64,000 nt of DNA, from the NCBI RefSeq assembly GCF_947387525.1, contig NZ_CANDNW010000006.1:1-64000 (forward strand), in the 5' to 3' direction. Shown in pieces: positions 55,402 to 64,000 of the stretch. Position 1 is the stretch's first letter, and each line of letters opens with the position of its first letter. The position numbers were made by a program, and so were the translations under genes. This DNA is from Limosilactobacillus viscerum. Lineage in GTDB: Bacteria; Bacillota; Bacilli; Lactobacillales; Lactobacillaceae. The notes under the pieces are model-generated. The model did no database searches. It was not told the DNA's origin and worked only from the letters and a program-made list of their open reading frames with translations.

Positions 55402-55437
55402 AAAAGAGCGATAGCTTAATGCTGTCGCTCTTTTTTA
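55402..55437 (+). terminator. Terminator of xpkA
   Basis: AAGAGCGATAGC / GCTGTCGCTCTTTTTT with a short loop. Confidence 0.9.
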
Positions 55438-55666
55438 TTTACGTTGATTTAGTGGCAAAATGTGGGAAAACATGGTTTCAATTACTCCTAATATTATTAA
55501 ATTGCTTAATCGGCTATAGGCTGGATACCTTGATAGATAAGGGATTACAGGCGGATAACGATCTTGCTATTCGGTGTATCGATTGATAAAACGTTTAGCA
55601 ATAGATTAGTGAGCACACTATTAACCAATAGCCTATATATGAAATATTTTACATATCTAAAAATAA
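55438..55666. other. Intergenic region with recombination-like sites
   Basis: No gene seen. Contains ACCTTGATAGATAAGGGATT at 55527-55546; a related sequence is inside the start of the adhesin remnant at 55683-55702 (CCCTTGATATAACAGGGATT), 17 of 22 bases alike over the extended match. Each has partly inverted arms (CCTT..AAGG and CCCTT..AGGG). Confidence 0.4.
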
Positions 55667-58600
55667 ATTTATATCGTAGTAACCCTTGATATAACAGGGA
55701 TTGCCAACTTTTCACTAAATTTATCTTTTGAGCCAGAAGCACAAACCATCACCACAACAGTTGGTTCAACTTTGTCTTCAACTGCTACTGATCCAACTGG
55801 TGTTAAATCAGGTATTAAAGACTTCATCGGTGTTGATGGAACTAAATCAGCTGATGCAAACGGAAATGTTGATTGGACTAAGAGTCACTGGTACAATGCA
55901 TCTACCGATGGGACTGAATACAACAAGCAGTTTACTGTAATTGATAAAGATGGTAATAGTTCAGTTGTTAACACACCTAAAGTTGCTGACTTGAGTAAAG
56001 CTGGTTCAACCTCTAACACTGCAACTATTGTATACAAAGACGGTTCAATGAACTTTGTCGATGTTCCAATTACTGTTACTGATGGTCAAACCCCTGTAAC
56101 GCCAACAACTCCAACTAAGACTGAAGCTGATCAATATGATCCTAAGGGCCAAAACGTTACTACAACTGTCAATGTTCTTCCTGATGCTAAGAATGGTATC
56201 AGCAACGTATCTGACTTGCCATCAAATGCTACTTACACTTGGGCAACTCAGCCTGATGTTTCAAAGGCCGGCACTGTTCCAGCTATTGTTAATGTTACCT
56301 ATGGTGACGGTTCACAAGACCAAGTTCCTGTAAACGTCATTATTAATGATGCTAACAACAATGTTCCTGACACTACTGGGGATGCTGAAGCTAATGACCC
56401 ACAAGGTCAAGAAGTAACGACGATTGGTAAGACGCCAGATGCTAAGGACGCTATCAAGTGGCCAGCAGGTCAACCGGTAGACGGCAATGGTACTGCCATT
56501 GATCCAAGCACGATCACTTACAAGTGGTCCAGTGTTCCTGACGTTTACAGTCAGGGCGAACACCCAGGCGTTGTTCAAATCACCTACCCAGATGGTACCG
56601 TTGACTTCGTACCAGCAACGGTTGATGTTACTAACACGCCAACTGGGAAGCACACAAATATTCCAGAAAGTGGAACGGTTCCTGATGCCGGGACAGTTAT
56701 TGATTGGGGCAATGGTAATTCGGCACCAACTACTGATCCAAATTACCCAGGCAAGACAACTTCTCACGAATGGACAACTAAGCCTGACCCAACTAAGCCT
56801 GGTGATCAAACTGGTGTTGTCACCATTACCTACCCTAACGGTGAAAAGGTTCCTGTCCAGGTTCCAGTAAGGGTAACAACTCCAACCAGTGCTACTGCTC
56901 CATATGCTGATCCTATCAACTACAAGTACAATCAGACTGTGCCAACTGACTCTTCTACTATTGGTTCATATGTAACTTGGCCAAGTGGTACTGCACCTGA
57001 TACGTCAAAGGCAAACACTACCCAAAACGCATTGATCATTGCAACTTACACGGATCCAAACGATAGTACTCAGCAGATCCAGAAGAAGATTCCAGTAATT
57101 GTTAACGTTGGTTCCATGGCTGATTACTACACACCATCTGCTACTGACCTGACAGTTCCTCACAACGCTGACATGAGCAAGTATGCAGCATCAAAGCAAA
57201 TTTCTGGTGTTCCATCAAATGTTGTCAGCTACGATGCTTGGGCACCAATGCCGGTCACTCAAGTTGCTGGTACGCAACCAACAATGATTAAGGTTACCTA
57301 CACCGATGGTTCATTTGACTATGTTCCACTGAACGTTCACGTTTACGCACCAGAATATGCTGAAACCTCAGTTGCTCAAGGTGGTACTCAAACGGTTACA
57401 CCAACCTGGACTGCTGACAAGGGTGATCAAAAAGTTTCCTTCGCTTCAACGGCTGGCACTCCTTCATGGGCAACTGTTGATACTGATGGTACTGTTACCC
57501 TGAAACCAGGTACTGATGTCAATGCCGGTGGTTACGCAATTCCAGTTCAAGTCACTTACAACAACGGATCAAAGGAAACTGTTTACGTTCCGGTAATGGT
57601 TACTGGTAATGGCCAGGAAGACAATAATACCTGGACTGTCAACGGCGATACCATGCGGTCATTCTCAATCAATACCTTCGATACTCACAAGACGAACGAT
57701 GGTAGCGGTAATGCCATGGCTGGTGTCAACCCGCCACAGATTGGGACGATCTCCTATGCTAAGGAAGCCTACAACAAGCAGACTCACCAGTACAAGGATG
57801 TTGCAAAGATCACCTACAAGCTGAATAATGACAAGACGAAGTACGTTGTTGATTCCATTCTTCTGAACGGTCAAACAATTAGCAACCCAACCCTTGCCCA
57901 AGTTCAACAAGTCAAGAGTGATGCTGTCTTAGAATTCAATGCTACTGACGTTACGACTAGTTGGATGCCAGCATCTGATCAATGGTCAGAAGGTAAGGAC
58001 CGGACTCCTAATACCGATGCTTCTAACTTCAATACCAAGGGCGATGGCAATCCAGGCTCAGGCACTAAGACTTCAACGGCACAGTCACAATATGGTGATC
58101 CAAATGGTGACCAACGTTCAACTGAATCACAACTATCTGGTAACTCACGTGCTCGGGCAAACATTGAATTGTCTGGTGATGCTCAAAACATCTTTGGTGT
58201 AGCACATGAAGGTTGGATCAACGTCTTCGGTAACTTCTACGGTGCTGAAACTAACCAAACTCTTACCTTCAAGCAAGGCCAAGACATTTCTAACCTTACT
58301 CAAGACCAATACCGTCAATTGATTAACGTTACTGACCTTGGTGCTGCTGGTTGGAACGGTGTCAACGTCAACCCTAATGCTCCACAAGTATTGGCTTATG
58401 TTCCAGGCACTGATACCGCTAAGACCTTCACGATGAGCTGGGCTCCTAATGGTCAACCATCAACTGAAACTGTTAAGAACGGTGTCTCCGGTACTGTTCG
58501 GATTCACTTTAACGATGGTACTTGGCTTGATATTCCAGCAACGATCAACGTTGTTGCTGACCCAGATGCTGGTAAGACTGATCAAGACAAGACTGAATTC

Positions 58601-60246
58601 ACTCAAAAGATTGTCTACACTTACAATGGTAAGGAAGTTGCTACAACTAACATTGACAACATCGCTAAGGGTACTGACGTTTCTGCCGCTACCCTGAAGT
58701 CAACAATTGATGCCAATGTTCCTAACAACTACTCAATTGCAGCTGGCTACACTTACCCAGCCGGCTTGACTAACGTTACTGCAACTCCAACCATTCTCTA
58801 TGTTCCATTAACGTTGAACAGTGGTGAAACATTCAGCGACACTGGTAAGATTGTTTACCGGACTGAAGATGGTACTCATACTTGGGACGGTAACACGATC
58901 AAGAGTAACGATGGTGATATCTTAACTGCTGCTCTGCTGAAGGACTTAGCTGACCAAAAGGTTCCAGCTGGTTACCACATTATCAAGTACCAGCAAGTTA
59001 CACCGTAACTGGTGATAAATTTACCATTCCAGTTATCGTTGCTAAGAATGAACCATCCACTCCAACAACTCAAAACTTTAATCAAGATATTCAGTACAAG
59101 ACTGCTGATGGTACTGTTGTTAAGACTGCATCTGGTGTAATTACTGGTACCTTAACTAACGGTTCAGGAACTGTTGCAATGAATGATGCTAACAGCCTGA
59201 TTGACAGCAACATCCCAACTGGTTACCACTATGTATCTGGTAAGTTGACTCAAAATGAAACTGTTAATAGTGCAAATCCAGCTGCATTGGTTGTAATTGT
59301 TGCTCAAGATGGTGGTCAAGTAACTCCACCTGCTACTAAGAAGGCATCTGTAACTTACACATTCCACGATGACACTGACAACAAGACTGTTGGTACTCCT
59401 GTTGTGGTAACTGGTAATGAAGGTCAAACTCTTCCAACTGGCTTAGTAATTCCTAGTGGTTACAAGTTAGCTGAAGGTCAAACTCTTCCAACTACTGTTA
59501 CTATTCCTGGTAGCGATGAAGCTGTCATTATCCACCTTGTACACGCCACTACTCCTGTAACACCAGGTCAACCAGGCGTTACCCCAGATAACCCTGACTA
59601 CGCTGACCTCTTCCACAAGGTAACGCGGACGATCAACGTTGAAAACCCTGTTACCCACAGCACTGACACGACTGAAGAAACTGTTGAATTTGGTCGGACT
59701 GGTGTCAAGGATGACGTTACTGGTGAATTTCTGCCAGACCAATTCGGTGCATGGAAGGTTTACAACACTGCTAACAACACCTTAACTGATGAAACTACTG
59801 GTACTTGGAACGAATTCGATGCTCCAGAATTCAGTGGCTACACTCCAAGTCAAGCAGTTGTTGAAGCTAAGACCGTTAATGCTACTACTCCAGACGAAAC
59901 TGTAACGATTACTTACAGCAAGGCTGATAATGGTGACCACGGTAACGGTGGCAACACTAACCCAACACCAAACCCTGGTGACAACAATAACAACCAAGGT
60001 AACAACGGCAATAACGGTAATAACAACAACAGAAATGGCAACGGTAACGGTATCAGCAATGGCAACGGCAATGGTGGCATTACTACCGACAACAATAACA
60101 ACGGTAATAACGGCAACAAGGCTCAAGCCAAGACCTTACCACAAACTGGTAACCAATCTAACGCTGCTTCTGTCGCAGGATTAGGCTTAGCTTCCGTCAT
60201 GGCTATGCTCGGTCTCTCCGGCTACAAGAAGCGCGAAGATAAGTAA
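55667..60246 (+). pseudogene. LPxTG surface adhesin with Rib-type repeats, 5' truncated and frameshifted
   Basis: Remnant of a large cell-wall adhesin. The frame opens after TAA at 55664-55666 with no start codon, RBS or signal peptide, and joins adhesin sequence at about FEPEAQTITTTVG. About seven YxDG/Rib-type modules follow (YKDGSMNFVDVPITV, YGDGSQDQVPVNV, YPDGTVDFVPATV and so on, to about 57605), then a larger domain. At 59006-59008 the frame stops; homologous sequence (ASYTVTGDKFTIPVIV) continues in another frame from 58993, one base missing. The last part has MucBP/Mub-B2-like sequence (KVTRTINVENPVTHS), an Asn/Gly-rich linker and LPQTG at 60136-60150 with a hydrophobic segment and KKREDK tail for sortase. 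Non-functional as it stands. Confidence 0.85.
59926..60120 (+). repeat. Asn/Gly-rich low-complexity wall-spanning linker
   Basis: AAC, AAT and GGT/GGC codons in short irregular repeats just before the LPQTG motif. Typical cell-wall spanner, prone to slippage. Confidence 0.75.
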
Positions 60247-60300
60247 TTGCCGCGTCTCCCCCTAGATATATGTATAATTGATAGCATGCGGCAATTTTGA

Positions 60301-60347
60301 AAGAGGCGTGTGATGGTGAAACCCACCATCCCGCCTCTTTTGTTTTC
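60301..60347 (+). terminator. Terminator of the adhesin remnant
   Basis: AAAGAGGCG.GTGATGGTG with CACCATC.CGCCTCTTTT. Confidence 0.88.
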
Positions 60348-60353
60348 CCACCA

Positions 60354-60399
60354 AAAACAGGACTAACGATCGGTCACCCCGGTCGCTAGCCCTGTTTTA
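60354..60399. terminator. Second hairpin
   Basis: AAAACAGG / CCTGTTTT with CTAGCGACCGG-like inner pairing (GACTAACGATCGG / CCGGTCGCTAGCC). Confidence 0.7.
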
Positions 60400-60481
60400 T
60401 TTAAACAACTCCCACCAACATGGTATGCAGACGGTTGCAGCGGTATAATACTAGTAATTAGTCAACAGGAGAGTGGTCAAA

Positions 60482-61390
60482 ATGCAACGTCATTATCTAA
60501 GTATTGATATTGGTGGCACGTCAATCAAGAGAGCCCGAATTGATCATTCTGGAAATATCATTAGCAGCACGAAGACGCCGACACCACGCGAAAAGGGGGC
60601 CTTCCTTGCGGTAATCAAGCAAATCATCACCGCTAACCGGAGCGTCAATGCGCTCTGCGTCAGCGTTCCCGGGATTGTGGACCCCCGGACCGGCATTGTG
60701 CAGTTTACTGGTGCCCTTGGTTTTATGGGTAACTTTGCCTTTGCCGACTACCTCCGTCAATTCTCTGGCTTACCGGTGTTTGTTGGTAATGATGCCAATT
60801 GTGCAACCCTTGCAGAAATGTGGTTAGGACGGCTCAATGGGATAAACAGCGGTGCCGTGGTTACGCTCGGTACGTCGGTCGGCGGCGGATTAATGCTTAA
60901 CCAGCGCCTTTTCGTCGGTCCCCATTTTCGGGCTGGTGAACTCAGTGCAATTGTGAATAACCACGACTATCATGACCTTCATGAAGCGACGGTGGGGGCA
61001 AGCACTTCGGCGGTGAAAATGATTGAGGCAGTCGCCACGGCCTGTGGTTTGCCAGATAAGAAGGATGGCCGCCGGGCGTTCGTTGAGATTAACAACCGGG
61101 ACCCGCAAGCATGGGCGATCTTTACGGCCTTTTGCCGCCGGGTGGCTGTGCTCCTCATAAACGTCCAGGCAGTTGTTGACCTGGAGCGGGTCCTAATTGG
61201 TGGTGGCATTAGTGCGCAGCCAGTAGTTGTCAGTGAGATCCGGCACCAATTTAAGCTTCTCCAGGATGGTGACCGGCGGCTTCATGATGATGTCCAGATG
61301 CCGGAGATTGAGGCCGCCCAGTTTGGTAATGAAGCGAACTTGTTAGGTGCACTGTATGGATTACTGTTGCAGGTAGAGAAAGAAGAATGA
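60482..61390 (+). CDS. ROK-family sugar kinase-like protein
   Basis: About 302 residues with the ROK fold: YLSIDIGGTSIKRARID (phosphate loop), VSVPGIVDPRTGIVQFTGAL, FVGNDANCATLAEMWLG (catalytic Asp) and VTLGTSVGGGLMLN. The Cys-rich zinc motif of typical ROK glucokinases (CxCGxxGCxE) and the histidine of that region are missing; RAGELSAIVNNHDYHDLHEA stands there instead. Substrate is open (glucose, N-acetylmannosamine or another sugar). ATG 60482 is 9 bases after AGGAG; a GTG at 60473 abuts the RBS. The membrane protein gene follows immediately. Confidence 0.78.
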   Translation: MQRHYLSIDIGGTSIKRARIDHSGNIISSTKTPTPREKGAFLAVIKQIITANRSVNALCVSVPGIVDPRTGIVQFTGALGFMGNFAFADYLRQFSGLPVFVGNDANCATLAEMWLGRLNGINSGAVVTLGTSVGGGLMLNQRLFVGPHFRAGELSAIVNNHDYHDLHEATVGASTSAVKMIEAVATACGLPDKKDGRRAFVEINNRDPQAWAIFTAFCRRVAVLLINVQAVVDLERVLIGGGISAQPVVVSEIRHQFKLLQDGDRRLHDDVQMPEIEAAQFGNEANLLGALYGLLLQVEKEE

Positions 61391-61394
61391 GCTT

Positions 61395-62066
61395 GTGAAT
61401 GCTAATAATTCGATGACCACCCGGGTGTTTGCCCTCTTACTGGGGCTGGTGGTTAATGCGTTTGGTAATGGGCTAACGGTGGCGACCAATATGGGTGCGG
61501 CGCCGTGGACCGCGGCCGAGGTTAACCTTGCCTACTTGACCCATCTCTCGGTAGGGATGGTGATGTTTATCGTTGGGGTTCTGGTAGCGGTGGCTAACCA
61601 GCTGCTGATTCGGCAGTGGGATAAGTGGCGCTTCTTTGGTGAGGTGGCCTTTATTGCGGGCTTTAGCTACTTTATTGATGTATTTATTGCCTTCTTTAGC
61701 TGGGTGGGCATTCCACACTGGCCGCTGCTGGTTCGGATAGTGCTGTGCTTTACCGGTGTGGTAATCTTCTGTGCGGCAATTTCGCTTTACCAACGTGCTA
61801 ATTTAATCATGCACCCGAATGATGATACGACTAATATTTTACGTTTCATCTACTTTAAGGGCCGGGTGGTGGTTGCCCAGCTGGTTAATTTTCTGGTCCC
61901 GTTAGTGGCAATTATTGTAACGGTGGTATTTACCCACCACGTGTACTCGGTGAATATCGGGACCGTGTTCTGCCTGCTTTGCAACGGACCGTTGATTGGG
62001 ATCGCGGACCGACACTTGTGGCATGGCCTACACCATAATTTCCGGGTGAAAAACGAAAAGGATTAA
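61395..62066 (+). CDS. YczE/YitT-like integral membrane protein
   Basis: 223 residues, about five hydrophobic segments, matching the YczE/YyaS group: FALLLGLVVNAFGNGLTVAT, NMGAAPWTAAEVNLA, SVGMVMFIVGVLVAVANQLL, and GTVFCLLCNGPLIGIADRHL. Function unknown; members are often near sugar kinases or regulators. Starts at GTG 61395, four bases after the ROK stop codon (coupled). Confidence 0.8.
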   Translation: MNANNSMTTRVFALLLGLVVNAFGNGLTVATNMGAAPWTAAEVNLAYLTHLSVGMVMFIVGVLVAVANQLLIRQWDKWRFFGEVAFIAGFSYFIDVFIAFFSWVGIPHWPLLVRIVLCFTGVVIFCAAISLYQRANLIMHPNDDTTNILRFIYFKGRVVVAQLVNFLVPLVAIIVTVVFTHHVYSVNIGTVFCLLCNGPLIGIADRHLWHGLHHNFRVKNEKD

Positions 62067-62099
62067 GCAGATTCTGGGTTTCTGCTTAATCCTTTTTTA
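62056..62099 (+). terminator. Terminator
   Basis: AAAAGGATTAAGCAGA / TCTGCTTAATCCTTTTTT. Confidence 0.9.
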
Positions 62100-62210
62100 T
62101 ATTTACTAGTTATCTTAAAAACGACCACTGTGTATTTAGTATCTTTATAAATTAAAACTGGCCTCCTTTTTCCAGAATTATTCCATGAGACGTAGGCGGT
62201 ATATATATGA

Positions 62211-62492
62211 TTAACTTTCATCATCAAAGAATTCCTCTAAGTCTTTCTTGGATTTTACGCGATGTACAGGGATATCCTTAACCGCATCACGTAATTCTAA
62301 TTCGGCGCGCTGCTCTTTTGTTAAAGAAAAGCTTAGTGGGATTTTTCCGGTTGCAACAATTTCTTTATATAGTGCATTTATAACTACAGTTGGATTCAAG
62401 CCAATTTCATCCATAATGTTTTCTGCCTTGGCAGCTAACTTGCGATTGACGTTCACTTGGATCTTTTTATTTTTACTCTTAACCGAGTCCAT
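62211..62492 (-). CDS. RelB/DinJ-type antitoxin, no toxin adjacent
   Basis: 93 residues: ribbon-helix-helix N-terminus (KKIQVNVNRKLAAKAENIMD, EIGLNPTVVINALYKEIVAT) and an acidic C-terminus (KKDLEEFFDDES) that would bind a toxin. ATG at 62492 follows AAGGTGAT. Toxin genes normally follow closely; here 62100-62210 holds only the previous gene's terminator and AT-rich sequence, so the antitoxin is an orphan. It starts 23 bases after the Tet(M)-like gene stop on the same strand. Confidence 0.82.
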   Translation of the reverse strand: MDSVKSKNKKIQVNVNRKLAAKAENIMDEIGLNPTVVINALYKEIVATGKIPLSFSLTKEQRAELELRDAVKDIPVHRVKSKKDLEEFFDDES

Positions 62493-62515
62493 TATAATCA
62501 CCTTACGATCCTTTT

Positions 62516-64000
62516 TCATTTCATATAAGGAAAATGTGCCATTGATGGAACCTGGTCCCACTTGACGGGGTAACCGGCACCATGGGCACAGAATACTGAA
62601 TCGGGAGTGTTTGGCAGGTCGGCAGTTGGCTCATAATCCTTCTCTGCCACGACCTCTTCTGCGTTGTGACATGGCTGGTAACCACTGACGACGCAGTCAA
62701 GCTGTCCCTGACCATGACTGTAGTTGCGGACGTTCGTTGCATAATCACGCATTGTGGCTACCGGTGCCGTTCCCGTGAGGACCGCCATTGTACCACCGTC
62801 ATTTGGTGCCATCTTAAATGTGCCGCCCATCTTTTGCAGGTCATTAATTGCCCGACCAACCTGGTCTTGGGGGATGGTTAGCCGGTATTGGTACCACGGT
62901 TCAAGCAACACATCGTGGCCACCAGCACGCAACTCCATTAATCCTTGCCGAACTGCCCGCCAGGTAGCCTCGCGAAAGTCGCCGCCAACCGAGTGGACGA
63001 TACTTCCTTTCCCACCGACCAACGTAATCTTAACGTCAGTCAATGGTGAGCCAGTCAGTACACCCCGGTGCTCCTTCGCTGCCAGGCTGGTCATAATCTG
63101 CTGCTGCCAATTGTGGTCAAGAATATCTTCACGACAGTTATCCGCGAAGACAAGGCCGCTCCCGGGCGTACCCGGCTCAAGCAGGAGGTGGACCTCTGCA
63201 TAGTGACGGAGGGGCTCAAAGTGGCCGACCCCTTCAACCGCCTGGTCAATAGTCTCCTGGTAGAGGATCTGTTCCTGGCTAAACTTGAGTGGTAGGTCGT
63301 ACCGTTCCGTGAGTAATTGTTCTAGGATCTCACGTTGAACCTCACCCATTAGGTGGACGTGAATCTCCTGGAGGTGGCTAGACCACTCGACCTTGAGCTG
63401 GGGATCTTCGTCGGCAAGCTCTTGGAGGGCCTTCAAACAGACGTGCGGGTCCCGGTCGCCAACTTTTACTGCATAGGAAAGTACGGGTTGCAACTGCGGC
63501 TGCGGGTTATCGGCCTGCCCGCCAAGCCCTTGTCCAGGGAAGGAGGAGGTTAGGCCAGCGATTGCACATACGCCACCCGCAGCAACTTCTTGCTGGATGG
63601 TAAATTTATCACCATCGTAAACCCGAAGCTGGTCTGCCTTTTCACCAGGAAGAATCTCACTCTTCGCTTTCAGCGTGCCACCAGTCACCCGTACCCAGGT
63701 CAGCCGGTTGCCATTCTTATCGTGGGAAATCTTAAAGACTCGTGCCGCAAACCCTTCCGCTGGTGGGGTCACCAGTGTCCATTCCTGTAAACCATCAAGT
63801 AGGTTGGTAATGCCTTCCATCTTAAGGGCCGACCCGGTGAAGCAGGGGAACACTTTCCGTTGCTTGATTAACTGCCGGACCGCTTCAGAAGTTAGTTCAC
63901 CGGCATCGAGGTATTTCTCCAGCACGTCATCGTCTTGTATGGAAATTGCTTCCGCCGTGTCGCCGGTCGTAACTTTTCCACTCGTAAAATCAATGCAGCC
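62516..64000 (-). CDS. Tet(M)/EF-G-like ribosomal protection-type GTPase, C-terminal part
   Basis: Translation-factor GTPase; the open frame runs off the window, so the G domain and start are not visible. About 494 residues remain: VFPCFTGSALKMEGITNLLD, EHRGVLTGSPLTDVKITLVG, SVGGDFREATWRAVRQGLMEL, EPWYQYRLTIPQDQVGRAIN and SVFCAHGAGYPVKWDQVPSM at the end, as in Tet(M)-type ribosomal protection proteins. Chromosomal relatives without tetracycline resistance are common in lactobacilli, so resistance should not be assumed. A RelB-type gene follows. Confidence 0.8.
   Translation of the reverse strand, partial: GCIDFTSGKVTTGDTAEAISIQDDDVLEKYLDAGELTSEAVRQLIKQRKVFPCFTGSALKMEGITNLLDGLQEWTLVTPPAEGFAARVFKISHDKNGNRLTWVRVTGGTLKAKSEILPGEKADQLRVYDGDKFTIQQEVAAGGVCAIAGLTSSFPGQGLGGQADNPQPQLQPVLSYAVKVGDRDPHVCLKALQELADEDPQLKVEWSSHLQEIHVHLMGEVQREILEQLLTERYDLPLKFSQEQILYQETIDQAVEGVGHFEPLRHYAEVHLLLEPGTPGSGLVFADNCREDILDHNWQQQIMTSLAAKEHRGVLTGSPLTDVKITLVGGKGSIVHSVGGDFREATWRAVRQGLMELRAGGHDVLLEPWYQYRLTIPQDQVGRAINDLQKMGGTFKMAPNDGGTMAVLTGTAPVATMRDYATNVRNYSHGQGQLDCVVSGYQPCHNAEEVVAEKDYEPTADLPNTPDSVFCAHGAGYPVKWDQVPSMAHFPYMK

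Noticed and set aside
55545-55742. Minus-strand ORF upstream of the adhesin
   Set aside because: No RBS, overlaps the putative recombination site, no family-like sequence.
59782-60126. Minus-strand ORFs opposite the Asn/Gly linker
   Set aside because: Val/Ile-rich products are the mirror of AAC/GGT codon repeats; artefacts of low complexity.
62516-64000. Acquired tetracycline resistance gene
   Set aside because: Only the C-terminal part is visible and chromosomal Tet(M)-like GTPases are widespread in lactobacilli without resistance; no mobile element adjoins it.

Overview
The window comes from a low-to-mid GC, obligately heterofermentative lactic acid bacterium, most likely a Limosilactobacillus (reuteri/fermentum/mucosae group; species not resolved). 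The basis is a phosphoketolase, zwf and gnd, a GPH-type galactoside permease with a C-terminal EIIA domain, type-2 galT, an IS30 element, LPxTG adhesin remnants with Rib and mucus-binding-type modules, and ribosome binding sites and codon use typical of that genus. No rRNA, tRNA or CRISPR array was seen.

Layout. 1-4662: end of pgi, a ROK fructokinase, then two tandem SemiSWEET sugar-transporter genes that are both dead (one carries an IS30 insertion plus a nonsense codon, the other a frameshift), then an MFS exporter. 4704-13208: cardiolipin synthase, aminotransferase plus D-2-hydroxyacid dehydrogenase, pnuC, greA, two unrecognised proteins and a frameshifted Zn alcohol dehydrogenase. 13333-15873: four-gene minus-strand operon (SGNH esterase, tyrosine phosphatase, PEBP protein, small protein). 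16075-24651: galactose and alpha-galactoside block, galK-galT-galR, an AraC-type regulator, a frameshifted GPH permease and a GH36 alpha-galactosidase, with recognisable cre boxes and a palindromic operator. 25062-28885: dicarboxylate/amino-acid symporter, Lrp regulator, UspA, serine hydrolase. 28947-35686: lacS (sharing the galK-type operator), a frameshifted amt, then zwf and gnd. 35982-43384: CadD/ArsR metal pair, flavin oxidoreductase/HxlR pair, CynX-type MFS, VOC protein, nrdI, and an odd three-gene operon (ABC-like protein without a Walker A lysine, SDR-like protein without a glycine loop, DUF1836). 43445-55365: AI-2E-type exporter, TIM-barrel protein, aspartate aminotransferase/4-decarboxylase, membrane protein, a structured 123-bp tandem repeat array, PepD, YbaK, GntR, membrane acyltransferase, phosphoketolase. 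55667-60246: large LPxTG adhesin remnant without its 5' end and with an internal frameshift. 60482-64000: ROK protein, YczE-like membrane protein, orphan RelB-type antitoxin and a Tet(M)-like GTPase cut by the window edge.

How it works together. Galactosides enter by LacS and are handled by galK/galT; alpha-galactosides would enter by the RafP-like permease and be split by the GH36 enzyme. Hexose phosphates then pass through zwf, gnd and phosphoketolase. Both galK and lacS have a strong TTGACA promoter, a cre, and a TTAGTAAA-type operator, suggesting joint control by CcpA and the LacI-type GalR. A general feature is gene decay: at least six loci have lost reading-frame integrity, mostly transporters, an alcohol dehydrogenase and a surface adhesin. 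Some single-base indels could be sequence errors; the IS insertion and the TGA codon are not that kind.
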